From Sperchopsis tessellata (lineage: Eukaryota > Arthropoda > Insecta > Coleoptera > Hydrophilidae): DNA of 31,597 bases. Positions 1-12,320 of this stretch are shown in pieces. Numbering within the stretch: the stretch's first letter is position 1; every line of letters begins with the position of its first letter. Below the pieces are notes generated by a model. The model was given only the letters and a program-made list of their open reading frames with translations. It was not told the origin of the DNA and did not search any database. The DNA lies in assembly GCA_033557685.1 (NCBI GenBank), contig JAWQRN010000312.1, positions 1-31,597 on the forward strand, in the 5' to 3' direction. The translations under genes and the position numbers were made by a program.

Positions 1-62
1 TATATTATATATATAATGTATATATATATAGATATATTATATATATAATGTATATATATATA
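1..62. repeat. AT dinucleotide microsatellite at left edge
   Basis: The first 62 bases are almost pure alternating T and A, containing two near-identical copies of a unit built from TATATTATATATATAATG followed by a TA run. This is simple-sequence repeat with no coding potential. A similar TA run ends the window. Confidence 0.9.
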
Positions 63-3000
63 TCACAATTTTTTTAAAGCAAGAATGATCTTATTTAATA
101 ATTGTCAATTAAAAATAGGGTACGAGTTATATTCAATAGAAAAGTGACCGAATATGAGTCTTACTAAAAAAGGGTTGCTATAGTTATATCATACAGTAAA
201 AGTCAGTGTAATAATCAAAATAAATCGATTACTTCAATGAATGTATTCAATGCACTTTGTCAAATTATTCAACAACAGAGTATGTATATATTATTCAGAA
301 TATTAATAATTAAAATGATCTTAATAACCTTCGCGGCAGTTATTCATATTTGTTTTGACCAGAATTATTAATTTTTTGATAATTATTAACATGTAGTAAT
401 GTTCAGAATTATTAATTGTTTGATACGAACATTTGTTAATTCAATATTTTAAACAGCTTAATAATTTAAATGCACTTTATAAATAAAAATACCGATACCA
501 AATCCTTTTAACTATAATATCATCGTTAACTAGCATAAATATTAATAACGTTTACTTAAATGTCAAAATTATTTTTTATTATATATTTTTTATAGTATTT
601 AGAATTTATTACCATGCCTGATCAAAATCCCAATCTTAGAATTGCGGTACGTAGAACTGTAAATCGCCTATATGTTCAACCTTTTAATAACTCTCACTTC
701 AGCTACAGGGTTTTACATTATTTTCATCTAACGTGGTTGTAATATACCAAAATTATTTCGTAAGGTTTCTATTATATATAAAGAAAACTATGTAGAAATT
801 GATATTGGGAATGATACATAACATGGAAAATCAACCTAGAGTTTATAAGAACATCTCGGTTTTCCTCTTAGCTTTCATTACCTAAGTGCATATTTAAATT
901 GTAATATAGTCCTTAAATTTTAATAAATTAACTCTGTTTATATTTTCCTGTAACGTACTCGTGTAAGGAACGTTAGAAGTAATCTTAACTTCATACGATT
1001 TTTTGCTTCATTGTCTAGCAGTTTTAACTCATTTTGTTTTATCTTCATCATCTTTCTTTCGTTTATCCGGTAGGGTACTCCCACTTCTACTGAAAGGCCA
1101 AACTGAAATTATTGTTTATAAATCGGTTGGTATTATTAACCCTTTACAAAAACGGAAGCTATCACCGTCTCTGTTAAAGTAAAATGGAGGAAATATTTCT
1201 CCTTGATCAAGGCCTTTGCAAAAGGGTATCATGATTGTTATTCTGAAACACTACTATTATTTGTCTCAATGATTTTAAAATGAATTGCCATATTCAATTA
1301 GGTTAAACTCCGCAGAATATTGTTAATTGTATTTTCAGATGTAAACATTAATTGTTTACTGTTAGTGTTGTCGGAAATTATGTGATAAATAATGAAAATC
1401 AAACCGTGATAAGATAAGCAACCAACATTTGTGACTTAAACAAGAATATACACATTACTCATTTTACCTTTGTTGGAATATATATCAGTTGTCTACAAAA
1501 AAACAATGGCGTCTGATTTCATAAATGGATTATCATTAATTATGAGCAATAACTATTAGAAATTTAAACTTGACTTTTTATACTTGCTAGGAGAATTAGA
1601 ACTAAAAATAAGTTTTACAGTCCATATCTGTAAGGATAGTTTTCAGTTTGAAACCATAAGTGCCGTTGTCGATAAACGAATCCTTAAAGTTTATACAGAG
1701 AAATGCAATCCATTATAATTCCAATGTTACTATGATTTTTCATGAATAGACTTGATATGTACAGTTTATTTTGGGAAGTGACTTTTTATATTTTATTTTA
1801 TGATGAAAGTTTCAATAAAAAACATAATAATAACTATTATTGCTCATATAACCACAATAAAACTAATTTAAAACAATAACAATTATGGCTTTAAAGTCAG
1901 CAAAGATCATTAGACATTGAGAAAAAAATAAATAAATAGAAACGTAGTCAATATTTCTCGTTTAAATAGATGCATTACAAGTGGCTTCAGAAGTCATGTT
2001 AATGGTTAAATATTCCGTAAAGCTTCGTCTATATTATCCAGTATCTACGGCAGGGATATGCCTATAGATTATATTCCTTGGTACAACTTTTTGTTTCATG
2101 ATATTGTGAAATACTTAAACAAATTTAATATCTACTGTTTATTAATAACATTATTAACTCCACTGTAATCATTTTTATTTTATTAAGTTTACTAATAAAA
2201 CATTTTTTTAAATTTCAATGATATGATTAAATGTACGTATGGATAAGTGAGAGAAGTTTTTTTAACTTCTAACAATCATGCATAATAACCAATTGTACAG
2301 CCCTTTGTCATATGCCAAAAGCCTACTGCTACATACCAACTACCAAGATGCTTTCTTCTCGTAGCTACGAGTCCTATGCAATCGCATACATTACGGCTAG
2401 TTTATTCCCATTCCACATTTACTACACACCATTCTGCACACCCCTGATGCCGGCGAAGTGGAAATAATTTGTCTCAACCCTCACAACAACTCATGAAAAT
2501 TAAGTTGGCTGAGGGATTCCAAAGTCAATATATAATCGAAAACGAATCGTCTCAAATTCTGCTTGCCAGTGTAAACACATATAAACATGCCTATTTAGAA
2601 AACCATCTAGTAAGTTTTCCTGTTCATAGATCAAAGTGATAAAGAGCTCTGCCTAATACTATCGCAAATTTCTCCAAATAACGTAGAACAGTCACCCTAG
2701 GCGTCTCCCCATATATACCAAATCCAGATCGTTATTTGTATTGTGCAAACATGATATAATTGCCCATACTTTTATAATTTTTAGTATAAACCATATTTAC
2801 TTCGTAAGTTCGAAGACACCGGGCTAGCCTAGAATGTGGGAAAAAAAACTCAGCAATCTAAAGGTTAACTTTATGTATTGCATTATTTATTTTTTATCTG
2901 AAATAAACTAAAGGCTTGTAGACCAAACAATTATTTTTTACTCAGCAATTCTGCACTTTGCAATCATATTGCTCAAAATTATATTCCTCCTAACTGATAA

Positions 3001-4119
3001 CTTGACTGATTTCCCTTCATGGAAATTATTTATAAATTACTTTGGTACATAAAAAAAAACTCAATTAAACGCGATAAAACGTCAACAGTTAATTTGCGAT
3101 ATACAATACATGAATGGATTTATTATATTATGCAAACATGATTGTACACATATGTTGATAACAGAGTGTTTTAAACTTGGCGAATTATAGTGTCATATAA
3201 AAGCACCGGGATTCGAGATCAATAACGAGTTTCGCTAAATTATAACAATCATCAGTGTTGAATACAATCCTTAATACAAAAGTAAGAGTTATTACATTCC
3301 TCAGTATTTACATTCAAAGTTTAACTATGTAAGCTTTCTATAAATATATATTTACATACATATTTCCATTATCAGTGAGCTCTACAACCCATCTAAATGT
3401 TTCGTCGTGTCTCTTGAGAAATTTTCGGTCTTCTAAAATTTAATCAATCCACATACACTGCCTAGATTAATTTGCCCGATGTTTTCTCGGATTTCTGGCT
3501 TCATGAAAAAATTATATTACCATTTTTTACCACACATCAAATCCTAATTACACACTAACCGTATACCCTCTATACCCAAATAGGTTACGAATTTGTGGCC
3601 TGAAACTCCCGAACGATATAGCCCTCCAATACACTATCAAACTTTAGCTCCACTTCAGACATGCATCATACAAAATGCGAAAATACAAGTGAATCACAAA
3701 GCATTTTCTTTACACCACACACACAGCGTGGCTGAAGGCTCTGTTTCCAAATTATAAAGTATGAGAAAAAATCAACTGGAACGTATAAATCTCAATTTTG
3801 CAACATAACTCCGAATATATTGGATGGCACTGTCTCTGAAGCAAAGTTTATACCCTAACCAAAACAAAAACACTTAAAAGTTTAACATAATTACGTAACT
3901 CTAAAGCATGCATACATTTTGACAAACTTGAACATACTAGTTTTCAAAAACCAATGACTAGACTCATTTCCGTTACGTCTTATACTTTTATTTTCGAATA
4001 ACAACTTCTTACATTCACTGTACTATTGCAAACAAACAAAATTGTGAAAAGCTATGAAGTAAGCATGATCGTAATAATGATAAAATGAGCGGAATATCTG
4101 GACCCCCGAACTACTGTAG
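63..4119. other. AT-rich non-coding stretch, no supported gene
   Basis: No open frame or protein resemblance stands out on either strand. A 41-codon frame starts at ATG 614 in a fair context and runs into GCG followed by a donor-like gtacgtag at about 647, but no partner exon is visible, so it is not called. Relatively GC-richer patches at about 2290-2720 and 3540-3790 could be old transposon fragments, but neither strand gave a recognisable motif. Confidence 0.5.
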
Positions 4120-4127
4120 GTACCTAC

Positions 4128-5105
4128 TAGTGCTGCTAAAGATAATAGGCTACCGATTATAACGATTTCGATGATCTAGTTCTTTAAATTAGTCGATTAC
4201 CGGCTAATTTAATAACAGTTAGTCGCAACAGCTTTAAGTAATTTTAGGGTGTAGGGAAGTAAGTACAGCTGGCAAATATTTGTATACATGCAAAATTTAA
4301 CAAAACAATAATAAAAAATTATAAGCTATCGGTATAACCGGTAATTATTGAAAATAGAGATCATGTTCTTCAAAATTACTATTTAAGCTGAATATAATTG
4401 AAACTTTTCAAATTAAAATTCTAAACTTAAAACCAAAATATCTCGAAAACAATACCTTTTAAAGATACATATTTCTAATAAAATAACCTTGCAATTACGC
4501 ATAATATTAAAAACCCTAATAAAATAAAAATAAGACATTCTTTTGGAAATAAGCAATAACGACTTCTGGTGCAACCGGAAGTGATGAAAATCATTTATTG
4601 TAAAGTCAACCATCCTTTATAAACTTAATCTCAAATTTTCATTAATAACGAAAATTCGCAGAGCCTAAGCTCATCGTTGATTACACTTTAAAAATTAATT
4701 TTCAAATAAAAATATATGTTTGTTATGTAGTTTAGAAAGTACTAAAAATTATTACATGTATGATTTTATACGTTTGCAATTAACTTATTTATTTTTTTGA
4801 TATATCATAAACTAACCATTATTTATATTACCTAAACGTTAAGGAAAAAAACGAAAACATGTTTAAAACAGAAATAAAATTAAGTAAAACCGATATTTTT
4901 GGGTATTTTCAGAAAATACATCAGTCCGTGAAAAGCGAATTAGAAGAATTGAAGTCAGTGCTTAATACGCTCGTACTTGAATAATCGATTTTTAAATAGA
5001 TAATCGATAAATCCATTATTATATAGATAATCGATTAATTCGCGAAGGGATTATCCTCCTTTGTTAATCAGCTAGCCGAAAAAAAAACAATAGTAGACAG
5101 CACTA
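4128..5105. mobile_element. Non-autonomous hAT-like element (or hAT end pair)
   Basis: The left end reads TAGTGCTG (4128-4135) and the right end reads CAGCACTA (5098-5105), an exact 8-base inverted match in the YAGNG style of hAT termini. The flanking octamers GTACCTAC (4120-4127) and ATACATAC (5106-5113) agree at six of eight positions, as expected for an aged 8-bp target duplication. Both ends have ATCGATTA/AGTCGA-rich subterminal sequence (4150-4225 and 4980-5040). No transposase frame is present inside. The hAT assignment is inferred from termini only. Confidence 0.5.
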
Positions 5106-5500
5106 ATACATACATATATGTGATCAGAATACATAATATCAATTTTAAAGATCACAAAAAAGCAAACGACAGAGTTCGATATGGTCATATTACTTATACG
5201 TAAACAAAAAATCTGCTAATCAACGTTAAAAAGTTATTTAATTTTGAAGAATTAAAAGGCAGCGCTTAATATGTTTTCTAATCGATTACTACTTAATAAT
5301 CAACTAATAAATAGATAATCGACTATTACATAGATAATCGACTAATCTATTATTACTGAGATAATCGACTATTAGGCGCATAATTAATCGACTAATTGAA
5401 AATCGACTATTGGTAATCGCGGATATGCAATTAATCGACTACTCGACTATCGCCATTCGCTAATCGACTAGTCGTAACAAAACAATAGTCGACAGCGCTA
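4980..5500. repeat. TCGA-rich subterminal repeats, two homologous right ends
   Basis: Sequence around 4930-5105 and 5235-5500 is related. Both contain GAAGAATT...CAGYGCTTAATA followed by runs of TAATCGACTA-like units, and both end in CAATAGT(A/C)GACAGC(A/G)CTA. The second block holds about ten AATCGAC or ATCGATT units between 5285 and 5470. Such reiterated subterminal motifs are typical transposase-binding sites of hAT-like elements. The second end (CAGCGCTA, 5493-5500) suggests a second element end or a duplication. Confidence 0.55.
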
Positions 5501-5513
5501 TTACCTGTTAGCA

Positions 5514-6429
5514 TAGTCTGGTAATAACTTGTATGACATTATTCTTAAACATTTCTGAGAATTCTATAGTCTCAAAATTGTCTAAGTTTAGTCTACTTTT
5601 TAAAAATTGAAGATAAATATACCACGCTAAGAATCAAAGCTGACGATGCCGGCATGATCAACATACCAAGTATTGCATATGCAATATTTCCGTAGCCAAA
5701 TGGTATTGGAAGAGATTCTTTCTCATTTCAGGAGACTAGAACATAAATCAGTCACCTTCAGTAGGTCTTTAGCACTCGCTTCTTATGAACATCGAGCCCA
5801 AAGCGACATGAATTTATACGCAGATAGTCCCAGACTTACGGTCAGGACAGGACTTAATTGCTTACATATAAAAACCTGCTCGAAATAAACAAGTAATTTA
5901 CATTGAATAAAATACAATTGTCAATATTCACATATATTATAAATAACTGAATTATCCTAGTTGATGGGTTTTGATACCAATGACAGAAAAGAGAAACAAA
6001 AGTAAATATTTTAAAAACTACGTATTCAAAATTTCGAATTGCTGGAAGATGACATTGGCGCAATATTTACGTCGTTATCCGATTGAAAAATGATCAAATT
6101 TTGTCTGGACTAGAATTTCTTGTCATAAATTTCTATGTAGCAAAAGCTTCTTGAATTGCACGATCCACTTTTATCGCGCATCAATACTGACGTTACGATA
6201 TTTGACGTAAGATCAAAGCCATACACTATTCTTACCTTAAGATTACTTCGGTGCTCACTGAAAGCGATAAAATTGGCGATACGACGCATGATGGTGATAT
6301 TTTTCCTAGTTAGTTGTAATCATGAGCTCATGGAGTGAGAAAGACACTGTTATGGCGTACTGGTATTTAAACAGATGGCGAAATAAATGAAGAACTGCGT
6401 GCATCCGTATATTCATACAGTTCTGGAGT
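5514..6429. other. Gene-free stretch between hAT-like and Harbinger relics
   Basis: Short open frames occur (for example 71 codons at 5673-5888 on plus), but none resembles a known protein. The segment could hold the 5' part or accessory frame of the Harbinger element that begins near 6430. No Myb or MADF motif could be recognised. Confidence 0.4.
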
Positions 6430-7605
6430 TATTTCCGTAGAACTGCTTCAATATGAAGCTAAATTAACTGAATTTTACTGGATGATCCCAAAAAGTTTTC
6501 AGTTTTTTAAGCAACTGGTATCACAATCTCTTGAAAAGCAGGTAGCCGACTTCACACTGGTTATTTCTCCACCTGAAAATCTGTTAATTACTCTGAGGTA
6601 AATGAATTACAAATAGTTTTGTAGTACTCTTTATTTCGGAAAATAGAAAAACACATTAAAGTTACAACTGTGGCCTATTTATAAAGATAGTTGTGTAAAC
6701 TACGGTGTTTGGTTACTCGATATATTTGCAGGGAGAGCATCGAAGTGGGGTGGTAAGATAGTCGGTTGATAGCCATGTAGAATTGCTCGATGAACATGGA
6801 GGAATCAACGCCTCTCTATCAGTCTCATCCAACATATTATTTAGCTAATTCATAGTTTTTGCTTTGAAATACCTTTTACGCCAGTCGACAACATTTTTAA
6901 AGTCGGGTATCGGGAAAGAAAAAACATCTACCCCTTGTTTTCCTTGAATTTGTTTTTTTTTATTTGTAGCCATTCAGCGAAGGCAGTCCATCGGCTAGGT
7001 CGACGGCAAAACATACATGTGTGAAATACTTTGACAATACTGGATCAGTTACTTGAATTACAAAGATTACTTTTCAATCGTTCTTATGGTTGTGACTTCG
7101 GAAGAAACAATGATGGTGCTGTATTAAATTGGTCAATTGTTAAAACAGGGTAAACTGAACGTCCCGAATCCAACGCCTTTGCCAGTTGATATAAATGATG
7201 TGCCATTCCCATACTGTTTCGTCGGTGATGAGGCTTTTCCTCTATTGCCGTATTTAATGCGGCTACATCAAAAAAGAGTATTAACAGATGCAAAAGGAAC
7301 TTTCAATTATCGGCTTTTTGGATATAGAAAAATCGTGGTATGCGCTTTTGTACAGCTGATAACGAAATTTCGTGTGTTTGGTATCTTGTAATGAGGAATG
7401 TGCAGTGCATTCGTGAAGGAAAACTTTATTCAAATATTATCAAGACATGTGCTATTGTGCCGACATTATCCGATGGCGGTGAGAAGCTCAATAATACCAC
7501 CACGTCGTCACAAGCTGTTCGATTGCGAAATAAACTAAGTAACCACTTTCTGTTGCCAGAAGGATCAGTCCTTATACAATTGATACATGTAAATTTGCAA
7601 GTGTA
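6430..7605 (+). pseudogene. PIF/Harbinger transposase relic (HARBI1-like DDE)
   Basis: Three separated pieces match this transposase family in order. (1) At 6437-6598 an N-terminal helical piece contains FKQLVSQSLEKQ and ends ISPPENLLITLR, then stop TAA at 6599. (2) At 7092-7389 the catalytic region contains FGRNNDGAVLNWS, then after a frame change GKLNVPNPTPLP, FVGDEAFPLLPYLMR and FNYRLF; the D of GDEAFPL is a DDE catalytic acid in this family. (3) At about 7390-7605, in another frame, the C-terminal piece LRNKLSNHFLLPEGSV follows. The DGKH-containing centre (about 6600-7080) is not recognisable. Stops and at least two frame changes make it dead. Such transposases normally cut 3-bp TWA targets and act with a Myb-like partner, not seen here. 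Family call strong, boundaries approximate. Confidence 0.8.
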
Positions 7606-7818
7606 GTATCTTTTAATTCGGCCGGTATGATCTTCCATGCCGAATCCGTCGCTTCACTTTTACTATAGGTTTTAAGTGTATAATTTCACAAACACGGATT
7701 TTTCTCCAAGAAACTGATGAACAAAATAAAAAACGAAACGCCTTCCTTTGCACTTGCCAACTTGTCCCCTCGTGCTATCGTAAGATCTGATCGCAAAGAG
7801 GCGAGCAGCACGTGTCTC

Positions 7819-7845
7819 TTAACCCATTCGCCGACACTGACAAAT
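7819..7845. repeat. Candidate piggyBac terminus (TTAA + CCCATTCG...)
   Basis: TTAA at 7819-7822 is followed by CCCATTCGCCGACACTGAC. piggyBac-type elements insert at TTAA and commonly begin with CCC. It lies about 320 bp beyond the stop codon of the minus-strand piggyBac relic, which is where its 3' end would be. No matching ...GGG-TTAA partner was found on the far side, so this is a candidate only. Confidence 0.35.
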
Positions 7846-8145
7846 ATATAAATTTTCTCGAAAAAGCACATTATATTTTTGATAATGTTGGTAGATGATC
7901 TTATCTTGTTATCTGGAATAACTGTATATTTGTTCATATTGTGTTATTTTTGCAAAAAAAAAAAACATTGTCGTTTGCATGTACACATATCACAAATTTG
8001 ATTTGATTGGGCAAGAAGATCGTGGCCGTCTTACAAATAATTTCAAATATGAATATTTTAAAGTTATTAGTCATTTTGAATTAAAAACATTAAAGTATTT
8101 TAGTGAATATTTGGTTTACAAAATAACAAACATAAAAGAAGACAT

Positions 8146-9036
8146 TTAATTATTTGTATATTTCTCAAAACATGGTGCAGGACATAGAGATGAAAAATCT
8201 ATGCATGTTTTGCACCGACACGATGTTTCTTTCATTCTTCCTTCTTTGGTGCATTGTCTGCATCGCAGGTGCTTTCATTATTATCCTTCTGAGAAGACTT
8301 TCTAGGAAATGCGGTTTAGGCGCCATCGTAATTGGACATTCTTCGTTGTAATTTTTTATTATATATGCTACTTTGAGAAGTAAACAAGTCCTTTCCTCAT
8401 CTACTTATGCTCGCCATTTCTCAGTTTGGATAATGTAAGTTCTTTGGGATTTCTTCGCCGATTCCTTCAAAGCGTTCCAGGAGTGTGCCTTTTAAATTCT
8501 AGTAGTGCGTTAGACAAATGTATGCTACCATACAGTAATTATACATGTAGATTTATATATGGCTGTATGAGAGCCATTACTAATGCCTCAAGTTTTGGAG
8601 TTTGATCAGAAAGTTTACGATTTTCCCTTGTAAATATCGACATTCAGAACATATCCATCAGAAGAACAAAGTTCTTTTATATAACAAAGATAACTAAATA
8701 TTCATCGGAGAAGCAGCAATGACTGGTCTAAAGACAGAGTTTCTTATGGATAATAGATCTGCAATTTTCTAAAGGTCATTCCAACAGAGGATTTATATTC
8801 GCTAGCTTCGTGGGTGTTGTTGGTTCAATATCGCTTTTAGAACAGCTGAAACAGCGTAGAATTTGTTTGAATCTTCGACCCAAAAACTGTGGCTCCAAAT
8901 ACCGGATGGAGTATAATGGATCTATCGAAAAAAATATTTCTAATTGTGGGAAATCTACTTCGGCCTGCAATATCGATAGACGTCGCATGCCCAAAAAGTA
9001 TAATTCAAATATCAAAGGCACCACATAAAAATGCAT
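8146..9036 (-). pseudogene. piggyBac-like transposase relic (PGBD, DDE_Tnp_1_7)
   Basis: Reading the minus strand from 9036 down, family blocks appear in order. First is EIFFSIDPLYS...RRFKQILRCFS...KLANINPLLE (about 8950-8779). Next is YYPxETLSLDQSLLLL (about 8755-8700), covering the first catalytic D in the family LS.DE/Q context. Then come ELCSSDGYVLNVDIYKGK (about 8675-8620), KLSDQTPKLEALVMALIQPY, and LLYGSIHLSNALLEF (about 8540-8485). The C-terminal cysteine-rich domain has CRQCTKE, then after a frame change KETSCRCKTC...LCPAPCFEKY, and stops at 8148-8146. This cross-brace finger with conserved PCF..Y is typical of piggyBac transposases. Several stops and frame changes, an apparent loss between LLLL and GYVLN, and a missing N-terminal third show it is inactive. 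Members cut and paste at TTAA. Confidence 0.8.
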
Positions 9037-9040
9037 TATC

Positions 9041-12000
9041 TAAAATATTCATTCAATCAATAAAAAATATATAGATAACTTGAAAATATATTGTGTCATA
9101 GAAATATTTGGACAAAAAGATGATTAAAATTGCCATTGCTACTATTATACGATTTTAAAAGTTTTCCAAAATGGTATTTCACGTTGACAATAATTCATGT
9201 TTAGCATTTTTCTTTACCTATTCCACTCACTAGAAGATATGTTAGATTTTCACTCATTGTATTATCTTCATTCGTCCAGTAATTTGTCGCCGTTTCCAAA
9301 ATTTTAAAAAATTAATTGGGCACATTCTAATAACGAATCTTTCATGCAATTTACATCACTAAATGGTGGTTCACATTTAAAAATTACTTTAGAGGCTTCA
9401 ACCCTAGCAGCAATTAAACATGAATTACTATTACTACTGATGTATCTGTTCATAGATCTTAATGTTATATTTTGTTTTTTAATTTCTCGTAAAGTATTTT
9501 CTTTGTGTACTTCTTTAACTTTTTTCATGATTGAATTTATGTTTCTTTTTATAACGTCTTTTAATTATCAGAATAAAATACTTGATCTCTATTTTCCACC
9601 ACTGTATACCATTTTAGTTCACTAAATTAAAAATTATCTACTACTACGCTTACTTCAGATAACAGTTTTTGTTTTTATTCGATGTCGATTACCTTTAAAA
9701 CTAACACTAAAACAAAATTAAAATTGATTTCTAAAGACGTTGTTAATTATTATATCTAAATGAAGATTAGAATAATACCAAAAATTCGGCAAAATATTAG
9801 TTCATGCAGTATAAAAGTCTATTGTGAAATAATAACAATAAATAAAAACTACAAAGAATTATATTCAATCTTTAATTATCGTACCCACGAGTGATCGGCT
9901 CACAAGTTCGCTTTAATAGTTGCAAGTTGTCATCACAAAGTTACTGTTATTCACTAGCTGTTATTATTAGTTATAAATCGACGCTTACCAATGAAATTCT
10001 TCCATGTGTACGTTGGGCACGCGTTCTTTCAGTTCGCCATTTCTGCCCTAAATTCTAGGGCCCAGTTAGAGGCAGATCTTTCCCATTTCACTATAATTAA
10101 TAACGTTTCTATATTTCATTAATTCTCGTTTCTAGTACAGTCGTAACTTTTCTGATTTTTTTGGCCATGTTTATATCTCTTAGATATTATACATTTCATT
10201 TCTAATACACAATAACGTTCACTTGTTCAATCGCCTTGTCATCCTCTATCATATTGCAATATGTTATCCCTTGACTATGCTCCAAAACCAAGCAGCATGC
10301 CTTCTTGCAGTAATTCTCATTATCTCTGATGGTTCATAAATTCTTACAATCATGTCATGTAGTTTCAGACTCTGCTACCACAAAAAAACCTCTTCTGTGT
10401 GCTAGTTGTTTATCTTAATTTGGTTGCAATACTTTCAAATAAATTTAAAAATCATGGCTTTGCTAGTTCTAACGCAGGGAATATTTTCTAATATTTGAAA
10501 ATAACATTATGATTTCTCAGTCAAGAATAACTTAAAATTCGGTTAAACACAAAGTCGAACTAGGAAAAGTACCAAAAAGTTGCCGACTTGACTAAAAATG
10601 GCCAAGAACCCACCTGAAATGCACGATATACGTTTTCTCTAAATAGACCTCATGTGAAGAAACACAATATGAAAAGAACCTTTTAAATAATGAAATACAT
10701 GTTACACAGATGCATAGCAACAAGTTAAAATCTATTTTATTTTATTTTGCGCTTATAACAACGTTAATTCAAGTAACCTACTTATGCATGCATAAAATAT
10801 TCTGTATAAATTGGAGTTCAAAATGTTAAAGTATAACTTGATTCATTAATTGACCTAGGTACCTCGTACTTTATTCTATATTCAAGCTTTAAAAACTCAA
10901 GGAAATCGTTCCGACTTAGGTTAAATCCAACAATCTTCTATTAGACAAAGAAACAACACTAGTGGTGTAGATTCGTTGTATTAATTCACTATCTCACACC
11001 TTTTAATAATTTTGAAAGTGGTTTTCATGATGGTATCGAAGTCTTTAGTAACGTGCGATATGTAGGCAACGACGTCGTACTATCCAATAATTAATACTCT
11101 TAAAAATAGATAAATTACTAAAAACTGATCTACAATAGATATAGGTTCCACCGAGTACATTCAGAATTTGGAGACGATCTCAGAATACCTCTGAAAATAG
11201 GCATAAGACGTGCTACACATTCTCCATTCATCTCTATTGTATTGAAGTTTAGACTTTTTACTTAATAAATGGATGCCTTCGAAATGTGAGTCCACCTTTG
11301 CATATTGTAGCTATTTGTAACTCGCAATTTGTTATGACAACTCAAAAGTAAAAATAGTCCATGAGGAGGTAGTGGTTTGGTTGAACTATTAAATTCGAAT
11401 TACCTGTATGTTTTAAATACATTAACTAACCTACAAATAAGCCACTACCAGCTGGCGCATACCACACTTCTGCGTTCACGGTAATAGCGATTAAACTGAA
11501 AACGGACCGAGTGAAAGTTTGGTATCTTTACAAAAAAAAATCTTGCAAATAAAGATCACCTATAATTCTTACTAACTGCGAAATTTTTTAACTTGAAAAT
11601 TGTAAGCTTGCGAGTGGAATTTTCAAGGGTTATGTAGACCTACATACGGTTTCTTCGTATTTCTTGGATGCAGCAAATAGCATAGCACAATCTAAATGAG
11701 ATAACTTAGGTATTTTGGCCATTTAGGAGGAAATCCATGGGAAACGTCTGCTACTGATGGGGTATACGAAGATAAAGCTTGTTCTTTGAAGTGATATTTT
11801 TCCATCACCTTTCTTATTTAGAAACTCAATGTCTCAACAATTTACTATCTCCATTTTGGGGCCCTTCTGAACGCGGGGTCACAGATTGAAGACCGAACAA
11901 CCGATGTGTATATGCCGAAAATACTCAGATTTTCTTCTTCCTTATAATATGTGCAGAGTACCATAAATTTATTTTATATTCATGCATTATAATTATTCGT

Positions 12001-12320
12001 ACAAGCTTTTGCATCTTTACTTTTCAACATAATATTCATACCGTCATATTAATAAATTTATTTGTATTAATTGATTACATATGATATCAATATATGAATA
12101 TTTTAATTTCCACGTGGCAGAAGGACTTTTGAATCACTCGTATATACAAATTGATCAATTGATTTTTTCGTCGTTGTATTCAGAATATTAAAAATATAAT
12201 GAATATCACAAACCATTTCTGAGAATTACATAAATGATATTATGAAACCCTATTTTATATTTCATTATATATAATTGTTCTATATGTAGACATCACGGCC
12301 ACAGTATATATCTTTACAGA
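9041..12320. other. AT-rich non-coding stretch
   Basis: No supported gene. A 74-codon minus frame at 9304-9528 and its 93-codon plus-strand shadow lie where the piggyBac N-terminus could have been, but neither shows a family motif. A 43-codon frame beginning ATG at 9991 has a hydrophobic start but no recognisable relatives. Patches near 10240-10420, 11690-11790 and 11860-11920 are less AT-biased and may be very old repeats. Confidence 0.45.

Noticed and set aside
614..739. 41-codon frame with a good start context and donor-like GTACGT
   Set aside because: No family resemblance, no downstream exon in phase, and it is short enough to be chance.
8154..8351. 65-codon plus frame with a hydrophobic centre and cysteines
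   Set aside because: The minus strand encodes the conserved piggyBac cysteine-rich tail at the same place, which explains the pattern.
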